Shown in pieces: positions 20,994-32,783 of a stretch of DNA of 64,000 nt. Within the stretch, counting starts at the first letter, position 1, and every line of letters begins with the position of its first letter. Source of the DNA: Phascolomyces articulosus (Eukaryota; Mucoromycota; Mucoromycetes; Mucorales; Lichtheimiaceae). Under the pieces are notes generated by a model that saw only the letters and a program-made list of their open reading frames with translations, did no database searches and was not told where the DNA came from. Location of the stretch: the NCBI GenBank assembly GCA_025677815.1, contig JAIXMP010000012.1, forward strand, positions 372,001 to 436,000, in the 5' to 3' direction. A program made the translations under genes and the position numbers.

Positions 20994-22980
20994 ATGGTGA
21001 AAGGCGTAGATGGGGACACCGACACTTCTTCCGAATATCGTTTATTCAACACTTTTTTGCCATTTGACATTGTAGTCAAAATCATCTCTCATCTTGATCA
21101 AGATAATTGTTTTAAATGCATGGAGGTCTGTCGAGCATGGTATAGGATGATTCCAGAGTATTCATATAATGTATGGAGTAGGATAAAGATAACCCCTTTG
21201 AACCATCAACACTTGGTTCATAATAATCGTTGGCGACGATTACTTGGTAACCATGTGAAATATGTTGAAATAAGTGATTTTCAAGCTGAACAAGAATTTT
21301 ATGATACTATGCAGAAGTTAGTTGAATTTAACTGTACAGGAATAGAGCATTTAGGTACGAAAAAAAATGAATGAAAAATGGAAAAAGGATGAAATGATAG
21401 GACAGATATTGATGTTCATCAAAATTACAAATAACCTTTAGAGATCTGGCCTTGTCTTTCAACAAAAAGAAATTATAAACAGTTCCTATCATTGCTGAAG
21501 CAATTATTTTCACAAGATGGTCAAAATACAACACATCAACAACAATTGGAAATATATTGCGGCCATCCTTGCAAGCTACCTTTTCTCCATATAATACTCG
21601 AAGCATGCCCCCAAGTACAAAAATTTTCATTCACACTCCTGGGCAGCAGCTTACAAGAAGAAGGTGACGACAACACAACACTTGATCCAACACTATCCTT
21701 GGCTCCAATACCTTCAGACCGTTTGACCAATTTGACTTACTTGGATTTTAAAACCACGATGGATAAACAACGCATTTTGATTCCTCTTTTGCAAAGATCC
21801 CCTCATCTTGAATTTCTTCTTCTTGACGGGGGAAGTGATAGGGAAGAGGATGCGTCTCTTTCTCTCCTTGATCTTACAAAATTTTCTACTTGGTGCCCCA
21901 AGCTTTTATCTGGAAATTAACCCAGGTAAAGTCGCAATATATTATAGCTCCCATTATTTGCATCAACAGCTCACTCTCAACAACAACAATCATGATGGCA
22001 GACCAAAAGAAAAGGGACTTCGATATTTCCTTGTATCTGAAGATGAAGGATTTGGACCTGCTCAGATTGGACCACTCTTGAAACAACATGCAAGCACTTT
22101 GGAATATGTTGGCTTGGGAGTATTCGAAGGAGGAACTCAAACATGGGCACCTGTATTTCAAGATCTCAAATCACCACAATTACACACTTTACATTGCGAT
22201 AGTACACTCTTTGACGATAAATCCATGCGGACATTGATTCGTGAAGCTACAAGTTTACAGCGCCTCACCATTCAGGGTTATGATGATGAGACTCATTTGA
22301 ATCTTACAAAGCTTTTAAAATCGTGTTTGCAGTTAAAAAAATTGGATTTTACTCTAGTCAGGTTAAGCTTTGACGAAGATGAAGCGCAGGATGAGGATTC
22401 AACAAACAGCATAGTATCACATTCTTTATCACCAGAAGAAAAACCTTTTCCAGTATTTGGATTTGAACGGATCACAGCTTTCTGATATTAAACTAGAGGA
22501 GGTGATTGGAGTAAATGATGAATTTATGCAAGCTGTTACTCATCTATCAACATTAAAGTCTTTAGAAATTGTGCTGGACACGGATAACGTGTATACAAAC
22601 GATGGATTATCGAATGTTTACTGAAACTTCAAAGAACAGCTATCCAAGTGCTTGATATTTATGGTATACGACACCTTTCTCCTCCTATGTGTGATGCAGT
22701 TGCCAATTTAAAATTCCTCAAGAGGTTCAGATCAGGCTCGTTTTATGAAGTACAAGTTGTTGATGGACCTGCGTTGATCAAAATGGTTGAAAAAAGTGAA
22801 TCCTTGACGTATATCCAATTGAGCCATATAACAGTCACTGGTATTGAGATCGATAATCAAGATAGAGATATCGACAATGAGAATCCACTCGGAATCTGTT
22901 TGACCCGACAACTAAATGGATTTACAGTAAAAAGTTTAAATTTTCCTGGCTATTACGAGATATACATTACGAAAAATTGA
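20994..22980 (+). pseudogene. F-box/LRR protein gene with several frame breaks
   Basis: ATG at 20,994. The F-box is clear (TFLPFDIVVKIISHLDQDN followed by CMEVCRAWYRMIPEYSYNVW, about 21,045-21,180), so the parent was an SCF-type ubiquitin ligase adaptor. A likely intron, GT at 21,355 and AG at 21,481, gives mismatched phases. The LRR body then continues in pieces: about 21,483-21,900, a one-base shift near CPKLL, then to about 22,465, another shift into GSQLSDIKLEEVIGVNDEFM, and a third near 22,615 into RTAIQVLDIYGIRHLSPPMC, ending in TAA at 22,980. The protein text on both sides of each break is well preserved, so decay is recent or sequence errors are present. Repeated Leu spacing (LHTLHCDSTLF; LQRLTIQGYDD; LKKLDFTLVRL) supports LRRs. 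Confidence 0.7.
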
Positions 22981-24180
22981 ATTATTGTATAAACGGCATT
23001 TTTTCTCCTGACATTTTATATTTTCTAAATTTAAAAGCGTGAATAATGTTATATAGACTATTTTTTATATGTGGTGATGAATCTTTTAAACTGAGAAAAC
23101 ATGTGGGAGTGCTGAAGTAACATGGGGTAAGATACTTTTACAGTATAGACATGGTAGTAGCAGTAGCAGCAGTGAGGCGGATTCGAGTTTTACCGGGCTT
23201 CCAGGCAAGAAGAAGATTTAGAGCTTCATTTAAAAAAAAGGACTTGCATGCTATGGGCAACTGCGCAACAAAATGGTGGGCCAGACAAAAATCAGATTTC
23301 AAAAACAGGAGGCCATAAATAAATGTTCATGGAAGGCATCGATCTGATGGTTGGGAAAATCGTTGGTGGGACGATAGCAAGTGTATGAACATTATCAACC
23401 ATACAGTTTCTGAAAGAAATAGATGCGCCAGTGTCCGATGGCAGCGATCCCCTCGGAAACTTGCCTTTATAACCCTTTTGGCTGTTTAGATCCCAACATT
23501 AATTCACCTTTGAGCCTTTAGATTTCAACATCCGTTGGCGAAGTTTTTTGTTACTAGCAACGGTTCTTACATGCAAGCATTTTCTTTTGTTACAAGTTCT
23601 TTAGTTACAAACGTTTTCCTTCGATCAAGTTGGATCATAGTCATGGGCATAATAATAGCAATAAACTTTGTACTTTTTTAAAGTGTTTAAAGTTACGTAT
23701 TAGTTTAATTTCTTTATGTAAAAAGTCTTCAATTAAAAACACACAATCGCTTAATCATTGAAAGATTGATCTTTTGTTTTTAATCCTAATCAAAATTTTC
23801 TTTCTTGGTCCACTTTTTTTTTTGGAACAATTCCAGATGCACAGACCATGTTAATAAAATAACAAATGTTGTGATATTTCCATGTATTATATGCGAAGTG
23901 ATTTATGAAAAGGATAGTCTTTTTATACCATGTTTTTGGTATATTTTTTCGAAATGATCAAACTTTTTTACTATACCTGAAACTTGACATTAATATACTG
24001 CGTCGATAAAAATAATATGCATTAATTGTTTATGATTGCATATAGTGTTTGTCAAAAGTGCCAGAGCGACTCATACAGGTCAAAAGATGAAAAGACACAG
24101 TTATTACTATGGCTGTGGCTGTGCGTATTGATATTAATAACTGCCTGTACTGCTGAAGATTGGGATTCTGATATATATAG
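22981..24180. other. Intergenic; unresolved GC-richer patch
   Basis: Mostly AT-rich noncoding DNA. The patch at about 23,140-23,490 is less AT-rich and has short open stretches, one resembling a Gag-like WWARQKSDF, but stops interrupt every frame and I cannot identify it. Confidence 0.35.
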
Positions 24181-24189
24181 CTACAATCA

Positions 24190-24426
24190 TATATATCGAA
24201 ATTTAACTTGAATAATATGTACCATAATAAGTGGGATAAGGATCTGGCATTAATTTTTGTTGCATATTTCGAGGCTATTTTACCGCGATAAATGGAAATT
24301 TGGTCAGATGGGTGTTGCAGTTGCAAAATGCAGTTTTTCTTGTGTTCTTGTGACAATTCAATAAAAGTGTTGCATTAACGTAGAATCTGCACACAACGAG
24401 AGCGGAACAAACGGGGGTTAACTGTA
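24190..24426. mobile_element. pogo-like MITE, right half
   Basis: From about 24,190 the sequence follows the internal part of the element at 35,621-36,084 (shared words GGGATAAGGATCT, GCGATAAA, GTGTTGCAGTT). It ends in the inverse of a CAGTTAACCCCC terminus at 24,424, followed by TA. I could not find the left end, so this copy is truncated. Confidence 0.5.
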
Positions 24427-24875
24427 ATAATACTGAAATGATCCATACACGTTGCGCCCCTCGTCCAAGATTTGCTGCATCCACAGAGTTTTGATCATGT
24501 AAGCGTTTTAATTTTTATCATTATACATTTATATTTTTTTACAACTATATATAGAATGTCAAATTTTTTGTTTGCGATGTACGCCAACTAAATTCCATTT
24601 ATTTATTACAATCACGAATTATTCATCATGCTCTGTGTATGGCATCGTCGTTAATATCTTATATATACGTGAATATATATAGTTAATAGGTACATTTGCT
24701 TGTCGATTTGTCGTAAAAAGACACCTAAGTGCACATCAACAAATAATGCAAGAAAAATGCGAGGATGAGATTGTTTGTTGTATACATACTAGTAAACTAA
24801 CATATATATTATTGTTATTATGCTCAGTTTGATAATACACCTTGATTAACATATTAATTCGTTGTTGAATTATTT

Positions 24876-24936
24876 TAGAAAAAACATGAGAAGGTAGGCG
24901 CGTTGTTTCTTTATTTTATCAAGTGGATTCACACAA
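24876..24936 (+). pseudogene. F-box/LRR scrap matching 3112-3172
   Basis: About 60 nt (AGAAAAAACATGAGAAGG to GTGGATTCACAC) match the LRR relic at 3112-3172. It is joined directly to the copy of 6297-7252, as if a duplicate of the 3.1-7.25 kb region lost the ~3.1 kb between. Confidence 0.5.
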
Positions 24937-25930
24937 AGATCATACATAGAGTCAATCGAAATCAATCGTCAAAACACGTTTGACATTTATCTCATTAATT
25001 AAAAGGCAATGGTCATTATTTTTTTAAACTGATCATTAAGATCCTGTAATTTATTTATTTTTTTATTTGTATACAACACTTTATAAAATTAAAGACCAAC
25101 AACATATAAAAAAAACAACACGATTATTTTATGTTTTTAAAACAGCTAGTTTATTATTATTATATAAACTATATACTAAATGCAACACTCTTTGCCATTA
25201 CTTTTTTTTTTTAAAAAAAAAGCAATGTTACCAAGGATCACTACGTGGAAGTGGTGTTGTGTCAATCCTCGACCTCCCCAAAGCACGCCATTATTGCTAA
25301 GGATCAGCAGTCCCGATTGGTCCGGCCAACCAGTGCTTTTTGCTCTTAGAATTCTATGAATGCGCTAGGCATCCCCGTCTTTGTTCTTTAACCACTAGGG
25401 AGCGCGAGTTGAGAAAAGGCTATGAAACAAAACCAACAGCGAAAAAAGTGGGACTGAAAAAAAACGCCATCATGAAATGACATTGTTTTCCAATAAGGAA
25501 AAAAGAAGAGAAGAAAAAAAAAATGTCGTCATATTTATATATATTTTTTGAGAGTGTCTGTTTTTCAATCCCCGCTAATTGTTGCTTTCCTATTATTAGC
25601 CCTATCTCTATTTATTTATTATTGAAAAGAGTTACATAGTATAAAGAGCAGGATAATGAAGTGTTAAAGAAGTAGGATTTTGCATGAATCAGTACCATGT
25701 AAAAATGGCAAGTGACAACCCCGAAGAAGTGTGGGCCTTTTTTGGTTCATTTGGTGGTACCAAATGGAAAATAAAGGGGTAATTCTTTCTCAGAAAAAAA
25801 AAAATACCTCAGCACCCAAGTTTTTTTTTTTTGGACCGACAGCAGACGAATTCATGATCTGTCCTGTTTATTGATGGAGATCACAATGATTAACCATTAA
25901 ACGAAACACGATCACGATTAAGGTTAACAA
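24937..25930. repeat. Duplicated ~1 kb block, copy B
   Basis: Direct repeat of 6297-7252. It keeps the 3' coding scrap of the F-box relic, the conserved core at about 25,226-25,450 and the terminal ACGATTAAGGTTAA. Differences are mostly homopolymer length changes and a small insertion near 25,515-25,545. Confidence 0.7.
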
Positions 25931-26801
25931 AACATTTTATTTTTAGATAAATAATGATTAAAGGAAACAACCAAAACACGAAAAAAAAGATATCAGCATA
26001 CATACCCAATAGTTTGGTGGGAGTGGTTGGATTAACTGTAATAGTATTACATATACTAAATAACTCTTAAACCAGTATCATAATAAATAGGGGCCACTCG
26101 TTTTATAACATTGTTCCGATATATATACTTGATACGTAGTTTTCTTTCCAATTATTATCAATGTCATTTTCCCTCACATAAACGACCAAAAAAAAAAAAA
26201 AATTGAAGCATCATAAAAAGAGATTGAATGGCACGATTGTTCTGACTTCTGGGGATCCTTTAGTAAAGATAATCAAGATCGACAGCCAGAAAGAAAAGAA
26301 AATACGTTTTTGGAAATAAAACAAGGGTAAGCCACTGCATAAGAGTACAAAAAGTTTGTCATCCATCAAAATATTCCCATTTAACCCTTTTCTGGATTAT
26401 CAAAAGGATCTGATAAAAAAAATCGCATTATTTTAAATATACAATTACATATTTTTTATATATATAAAAAAAGAAAAAGTGTGATGATCCTATGTACAAC
26501 ATAATCAATCATACAAAAAAAAATAAGGTTGTGCGAACAAGAAAATAAAGAATACATGATAAGAATAATAGTTAAGTAGTAAGTTATATAATAGTAATAG
26601 AAAGAGAGGTGATGATATAAGTGGTAAAAAAGATGTTAAGTAGGGAAATAATAATACATAAATTAAAAATATATTAAGTTGAAGTAAAAAAAGGAAGAAT
26701 GCAATCAAGAAAAAGGGGAAAAATGATAATGTTGTTATATGTGTACAATTTGGAGAATAAGGAAAAAAAATAAGCTTTTTGTTTGCTTGCTTGTTTGTTT
26801 T
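25931..26801. other. Downstream region of MFS gene; no gene seen
   Basis: AT- and purine-rich noncoding DNA, presumably the 3' UTR and terminator of the transporter gene at its right edge. No supportable ORF. Confidence 0.4.
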
Positions 26802-28903
26802 TTAGACATGGTTTTCACCAGAAGGTTCTTGTGTCTTTTCATCTTGAATTTCAATATTTTCACGTTGATGTTTGCTATCACCATCACCAATATACACAGT
26901 TTCTTCGGAAAGCACATCACGTTTATCATCTTCAAGACCAAAAGGTTTCATCATCAAGGCAAAGATCAAAGCGGGAACACTAAGACATAAACCAATAATA
27001 CAAAAGATACGGAGAACATTACCATAGGAAGCAATGACACCTTCCCATTGTTCTGCAGGTAAAGCAGCAATATAAGTAATATCACCCATGGCTGAAGCCA
27101 CATCAATGTCACCTGGGACATTCTTTGCAATTTCTTGAGGAATGACCGAATTCCAGATAGCACCAGCAATGGCAGAACCAATGGAATAAGCAAGGGTGGT
27201 ACCAACTTGATACAATGCGGTAGCAATGGCCAAATCATTGTGAGGTACAGCACTTTGTACAGCCACCAAGGTAGGAACGAAGACCCAGCCAGCACCCCAA
27301 CCAGCAATAACTTGAGAAGCAACTAAAAAGACATCCGAGGCACCAGGGTAACGGGATGGGATCATCATACCCATACCTACCATGAAAAGGGCAATACCAG
27401 TCAAAATGATGGGACGATAAATTTTGAAATGTTTCATTAAATAACCGGCAACAACTTGAGCGACAAGGTAGACGGCATCATAGGAACGATCGACATGAGT
27501 GGCCTTGATAATACTCCAATTGCGAGAGACTTGAAGGTACATTTGGAAATAAGCCCAAGGAATGGAACTAATGATACTGATCATGGAAACACACAAAACA
27601 CCGGCCATGGGAGTAAATGTATCCCAGTTACCCACAGGAACTAAAGGTTTAGTAGCAATCTTCCATTCATAACCCAAAAAGAGAAGCAAACACACGGCAC
27701 CAGCAACAAGTAAACCAATAGTAGTAGGACTATTCCAACCACCAAAATCAGTGGTAGCCATGACCAAGGGCATCAAAAGCATCAAAAGAGCACCAATCAA
27801 CAACAAACTGCCAATAATATCTAATTCTATAATAAACCAGTAAAGCCGTTCCTTCAAGCTACGTTGAGGTGTGTTTTCCTTGATTTGTTGTTTGACTTCT
27901 CGCAAAGCACCAGATTTTCGCATCTTGTATTCGACATGTAAAAGACCAGTAAAGAGAATGACACCTGTACCAAAGATGGAGAAGGGGATCATAGAAAACA
28001 CCCATCGCCAGTTGGTCTCCATGATATGTTGACCAGCAATAGGAGCGACAAAGATATTAATAATAGCAGGGACATCGTAAAAGGATTGGAACAAACCACG
28101 ATTGACTTTGCTAGTAAGATCTACAAAATTTTAGAAAACAATAAGCTTTTCCTATTCTGGATTGAGATGTAAAAGAGAGAGAAGGGGAACCAAGTCCGCG
28201 CCCTATTTTTTTTTTTATTGTATCACTTTAATCATTTACCTGCAAGTAAAACATGACCCATACAATGAGCACCAGAAACACCAAATGCATATAACACTTG
28301 TGCACCCTATTATCAACAATATGCAATACATATCGTGTCAGTTTACAGTTCCATTTTAAAAACACCCATCTTCCTCCTTCTGGTTCATCCAACTTACAGC
28401 AAAATCACTGAATCGTTGAGCACAAGAATAGGTTACACCAGAAATAATGTAAAATACTAAAGACACGGCAAAAGTTTCACTTCGTCCCCACATATCAGAC
28501 AATTTGGCATAGAAAGGAATTAAGACGGTCTGAAGAAGATATTGAATAGTACTGAGTAAAGCAAGCATATTGGCAGCATTAAACAAACTCAAGACATTGG
28601 GTTGAACAGAATAAGTGGTATTTGCTTCCCAATTCTTGGCCCAAGCAAACAAAATGATACTAAAATAAATTAAATGGCATCATTAATTTTTTTTTCATTC
28701 TTTTTTTTTTTTTGACAACTTGTCCCATTCTCAATAAATATACTTTACCCAACAATAATGATCCATAAATCCACACGACTAGCATATTTATTCATTAAAT
28801 ACACTTTTTGAAGACCAATGGGTGTATCGGCTTTTGGTTTAATGATTTTTTTTTCATGAATGGATGGATCATCCCGTTCAATCTGTGACGTGAAAAAAGG
28901 CAT
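26802..28903 (-). CDS. Siderophore-iron transporter-like MFS protein
   Basis: Four exons: 28,749-28,903; 28,398-28,659; 28,240-28,306; 26,802-28,120. They sum to 1,803 nt (600 aa plus stop), with canonical GT/AG at every junction and continuous phase. The start is the ATG giving MPFFTSQIERDDPSIHEKKI. The protein has a short cytosolic N-terminus, then many membrane helices; the A-loop motif KLSDMWGRSE after helix 2 marks the major facilitator superfamily. The segment YSVQPNVLSLFNAANMLALL and the 600-residue length fit the 14-helix ARN/Sit1/Str family, which imports ferric siderophores by proton symport at the plasma membrane. The C-terminus is a charged tail. Two ATCWGATAA sites lie upstream. 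Substrate cannot be told from sequence; other 14-TM exporters are less likely. Confidence 0.8.
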
Positions 28904-29140
28904 GGGCGTCGTCGTTTTTACTCTTTCGAACAAAAGAAGAAGAGTTGTTGAAAAAAAAAAAAAAGAAACGAAGAAGAAGAAGTGTAAAAACCTAGACCTT
29001 ATAAACCAAGAAAAAAAATATTGAGAAAGAAAAAAAGTATCTGGAATTTCTTTTCCTTTCAAACTTGCCCGGTCATTGAAAAAAAAAAAAAAAAAAAGTT
29101 TTTTGAAATCGAAAAAAGGGTAACACAAAGATTTTATTTT

Positions 29141-29149
29141 TTATCAGAT
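29141..29149 (-). promoter_or_regulatory. Iron-type GATA site ATCTGATAA
   Basis: A perfect match to ATCWGATAA, 238 bp upstream of the transporter ATG. Iron-sensing GATA repressors (SreA, Urbs1, SRE, Fep1) bind ATCWGATAA or closely related sites in siderophore genes. Confidence 0.5.
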
Positions 29150-29426
29150 GCTTTGATCAAGGTTGAACCTGAATCACGGTCTAGTAGAGTACAATGAGAA
29201 CCAAGATTCGGGGAGAACACGCAATTACCTTTTTAAAACCGGGGAAGCTCGGTCTATTTTTTGTTCACTTAACGGAATCGTTGACTATTTTATTACCTTG
29301 ATATAGTTCTTTTTTATTTTATTTTACTAACATATCGAATCATCGTACGATTGCAGGTAGTATTTACTACTATATATAATTAGTCCTTTAGCTCACGTGA
29401 GTTGATCTAATATATATACTATATTG

Positions 29427-29435
29427 TTATCTGAT
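29427..29435 (-). promoter_or_regulatory. Iron-type GATA site ATCAGATAA
   Basis: Second perfect ATCWGATAA match in the transporter promoter, 524 bp upstream of the ATG and in the same orientation as the first. Confidence 0.45.
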
Positions 29436-29686
29436 TGGTTTTTTTTTCATCAATCCACCACACTAAACCCATCTTCTTGGATCAGATATCTTTTTCTTAT
29501 TTTGGTAATTTCTCTTTCTCCATCATTTTGTTTGATTTGATGGGTATTGTAGATGAAGGTGACAACATAATAAGTCAGACATAATATATATAGAATAAGA
29601 TATAATGTATTTATGATATATGATATATGATAGGTATTCTTTATTATATTATATTCAAAAACAAACTAACAAATAGTATGACTAAA

Positions 29687-31380
29687 TTACAAATCCAAAT
29701 TCTTTTCCTCATAAGGGGTTCTCAAAATATTCCAACCCATTTCAGCATATACATTGTGAGGTGTGGATCTACCAGCGATCCATGATCCAACTGCAATCAA
29801 TGGCCCAAATGCATTCGTTTGCATCACAGCTTCTCTCTATTTTAAATGAAACAAAGTCAGGTTGAATTCCCGGAATACAAGTCAAAAAGAAAGTTAGATC
29901 AGTTTGAACTTCGCCACAATGGGGGAGGGTCATCTTTTTTTTTTCTCCCAGCCTTCTTTCTCTCGCCACCATGAAGAACAAGATAATAACTTACATCACC
30001 CAAAACCAGTTTAATCAAGGCAACATCTTTACTCTTATAAGGTACTAATTCATCAAACGATCCACCTTTCATTAATATTTCCAGATTCTCTAATACAGCC
30101 AATCCTTGCATCCAGGCAAAATGACCAGTTTTGACATCAGTATGTTCCACCACATCACCAGCAGCAAAGAAATGTGGGAATCTATCATCATCTACTTGCA
30201 TTGTTTTTTTCACATTCACAAAACCCGTCTTTTTATTGATAGAGTCAGGTGATATCTTGGATAGTAATTCCGTGTTGGGTGTCATTCCAATACACGTGAT
30301 CTATTATTTTATAAATTTATATGAGTGGAAAATAATGTCATACCACCTACTTCTTTTTTATTCCATTTATACTCCATATATATCCATTCTCCTCCAATAT
30401 TACTTACAGCAAGATCGCCCACAATCTTTTTTCCACCTTTTGTATCGATTTCCACTGGATTGACTTCTAATGGGAATCCATTCTTTGGAAGAATGGCACG
30501 ATCCCCAAGCACTTGTCTTACGCCATGTTTCTTTAAAATATTATATGTCATAACATCCACACTTGTTTTGTATTTAGGCATGTATCGACTTCGAGAATGC
30601 ATTAATGTAACATGTTTATCAGGATATTGTTCTTTAATTTCGCAAGCCAATTCTATAAAGTAGATGTATATATTAGTATTCTTCATCCATCCACCCACTG
30701 ACAACATACACACAACCATGTATTAAAAAAAAATACTTACCAATGCCCACAGCACCCGCACCAATAATAATAGGACGTTTCGATTCTTTAATGACAGATT
30801 GGTATTTCTTCAACAAGGCGACCCCTTCTTGTTTTGTATTACAATGAAGACGACCTGGTTCTGGGATCTTGGTACCAGCAGCATAAATAAGATATTCAAA
30901 ATCAATACGTCGACCAAATTCCGGAACATCACGATCCAATTCGACATGATGTTCATAAAGTGCGACGACACGCGCGTGTACGACTTTACCAATTTGATCA
31001 TTGCCATTGAAGAGACGGTCGTACGGAATAAACAATTCCCGCTCAAAGCCAGATTTTACAGAGGCTCGAGGAAACGCAAAGACAAAATTGAAATGACTTT
31101 TGAGTTCAATCATAATCAAACGATGGGTTTCGGGTGCTTTTTCATACCACTGTAACGCTAATCCTTGTACTAAATAATATTTCCCATATAGCATGTTATT
31201 ATCATGTTGCGTGTATCCATCCATCCATTCTTTTCGTTCTTTTTATTCTCCTCCTCTTCCTTTTTTCCAATTGTCTTTTTTTGGTAGAAAAATAAATAGA
31301 CAAAAATAATAATAATAATAATCACCTGCTGAAGATGCACCAATTGTCACAATATTTTTCTTTGTTGGAGCAGGAACCAT
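29687..31380 (-). CDS. AIFM2/FSP1-like FAD NAD(P)H oxidoreductase
   Basis: Five exons: 31,326-31,380; 30,741-31,169; 30,408-30,652; 29,995-30,300; 29,687-29,836. Total 1,185 nt, 394 aa, with consistent phases and GT/AG ends. The N-terminal dinucleotide fold has a weakened FAD motif (KKNIVTIGASSAVQG). The second Rossmann motif GAGAVGIE (about residues 155-162) is canonical for NAD(P)H. A late FAD motif reads HFFAAGDVVEHTD. The layout and length match AIFM2/FSP1/AMID and small type-II NADH dehydrogenases, which pass electrons from NAD(P)H to quinones. No transmembrane segment or clear targeting peptide is seen. Both upstream and downstream regions carry iron-type GATA sites, so joint control with the transporter is possible. 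The GASSAV variation in the first loop is unusual. Confidence 0.8.
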
Positions 31381-31538
31381 AATGATGATAATAGATTAAA
31401 TAGAAAAAAAAAGATGAACGTATGCTGTTATTGTGTTATTGTTATTATTGATAATAAAAAATATATGTAAAAATGAAAGAAAAACGTAAAAATATAAATA
31501 AATTCATAAACCGAAATTTCATCATTTTGTTCTTTTGT

Positions 31539-31547
31539 TTATCAGAT
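31539..31547 (-). promoter_or_regulatory. Iron-type GATA site upstream of oxidoreductase
   Basis: ATCTGATAA on the minus strand, 159 bp upstream of the oxidoreductase start codon. Confidence 0.4.
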
Positions 31548-31793
31548 CATTTGAGATTCTTCATTTTCTTTCTAAGACACACCCTTTTTTTTTCTTTGTG
31601 CAACATCGATCTTGGAAATATAAACATTTTCACTACTAAAGTTCCTTTCATGAGACACGTATAATACATATATAAAAGACACACATGCGTTATTCAATAC
31701 TAAAATACCATCTTGGATATAATATATGAACTATTTTGTCATCTTTAAGAAGCTACAAAAAAAAAAAAATTTAGTGGTCCCTGATTATCATCG

Positions 31794-31802
31794 TTATCTG
31801 AT
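31794..31802 (-). promoter_or_regulatory. Iron-type GATA site upstream of oxidoreductase
   Basis: ATCAGATAA on the minus strand, 414 bp upstream of the oxidoreductase start codon. Confidence 0.4.
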
Positions 31803-32783
31803 TGTAAATATCAGCAATAGAATAATCGCGATATAAGTTGTCTCACACTAATTTTTTTATTAGTATTATTATTTTTATGCAGGTTCACAGTAAACAATGA
31901 TTTAACAACTGACGTTTTGTTTTGTATACATATATCATGTAACGATAATCATAAATAAATAATTTTAAAAAAATATAAACAAATACAAAGCAAAATAAGA
32001 TCTATTTAAGCCCGAAATCCCCCGGTTAAAATTATTTGATCATTTTCTGTCTACTGCTGTTTCTCAGAGCCGAGGTTGAATGGGTTATTAAAAATATTTT
32101 TTTTTACGCTTGTTCCGATCGAAAATCAACTCATACACACATTGAAAGAAGGTTTCACCAAGTCACCTATTCTGGACTATTCTGTGTTTCCATGATTACT
32201 TTTATTGTAAAATAAAATAGACATGATGCTGATCATGATTTAGGGTAATTTAAACTTTTGAAGAAAGAAGATAAAATGATCACATTATATATATATATAA
32301 TATCGGTTCATAGATAATCATATGTTTAAGTAGTTAATTAGTAATAATAATGGTACTAATATTCACTATCTGCTGTTACAAATAGTAACATTATAAAGTT
32401 ACTTATAGTAGCATTGGTATTCTACATATACAGAAAAGGTTTCTATACAATAAGCTTTTACCATTGAAAAGATCAACATATATATTACCAGTCAATTGTA
32501 TTATATAAGAATATTTATTATTGACCAACAAATTTAATTATTATTAATAATTAAATTTTTCTTTAGAACAAGAATCATTCTTTTTACAAACAAATCTACT
32601 ATTTTTTGTTTTTTCAACTATATTTATAACAAAGCAACAAAGGTAGCTTTTCTGATTAAGTATGGGGGATGTATGCATTATTATAGGATTGGGTAATTTT
32701 CACAATAATTCTTTTGATATAATGGGGAAAAAAATGGAGGGAAGGAAAATGATCCATGTTGTAAGATGAAAATAATAGAATCA
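31803..32783. other. Intergenic, no gene seen
   Basis: Strongly AT-rich with TATA runs. No supportable coding sequence. It separates the 3' end of the hydrophobin-like gene from the oxidoreductase promoter. Confidence 0.4.

Larger units (their letters stand above)
28904..29686 (-). promoter_or_regulatory. Promoter region of the MFS transporter gene
   Basis: This 783-bp interval separates the end of the oxidoreductase gene from the start of the transporter gene, both on the minus strand. It contains two perfect ATCWGATAA matches (29,141-29,149 and 29,427-29,435) and one near match ATCAGATAT at 29,481-29,489, plus a poly-A/T tract close to the start codon. Confidence 0.5.

Noticed and set aside
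21886..22161. Minus-strand 91-codon ORF
   Set aside because: Antisense shadow of the LRR region of the 21-kb F-box relic.
23140..23490. GC-richer patch with Gag-like WWARQKSDF
   Set aside because: Stops in all frames and no second retroelement motif; too weak to call a transposon fragment.
26408..26416. ATCTGATAA as a regulatory site
   Set aside because: It lies about 390 bp downstream of the transporter stop codon, not in a promoter, so it is not listed as a feature; it also warns that the motif may occur by chance.
28745..29128. Long N-terminal extension of the MFS protein upstream of 28,903
   Set aside because: The extra text is a Phe/Leu homopolymer from poly-A/T in the 5' leader; the ATG at 28,903 gives a normal start.
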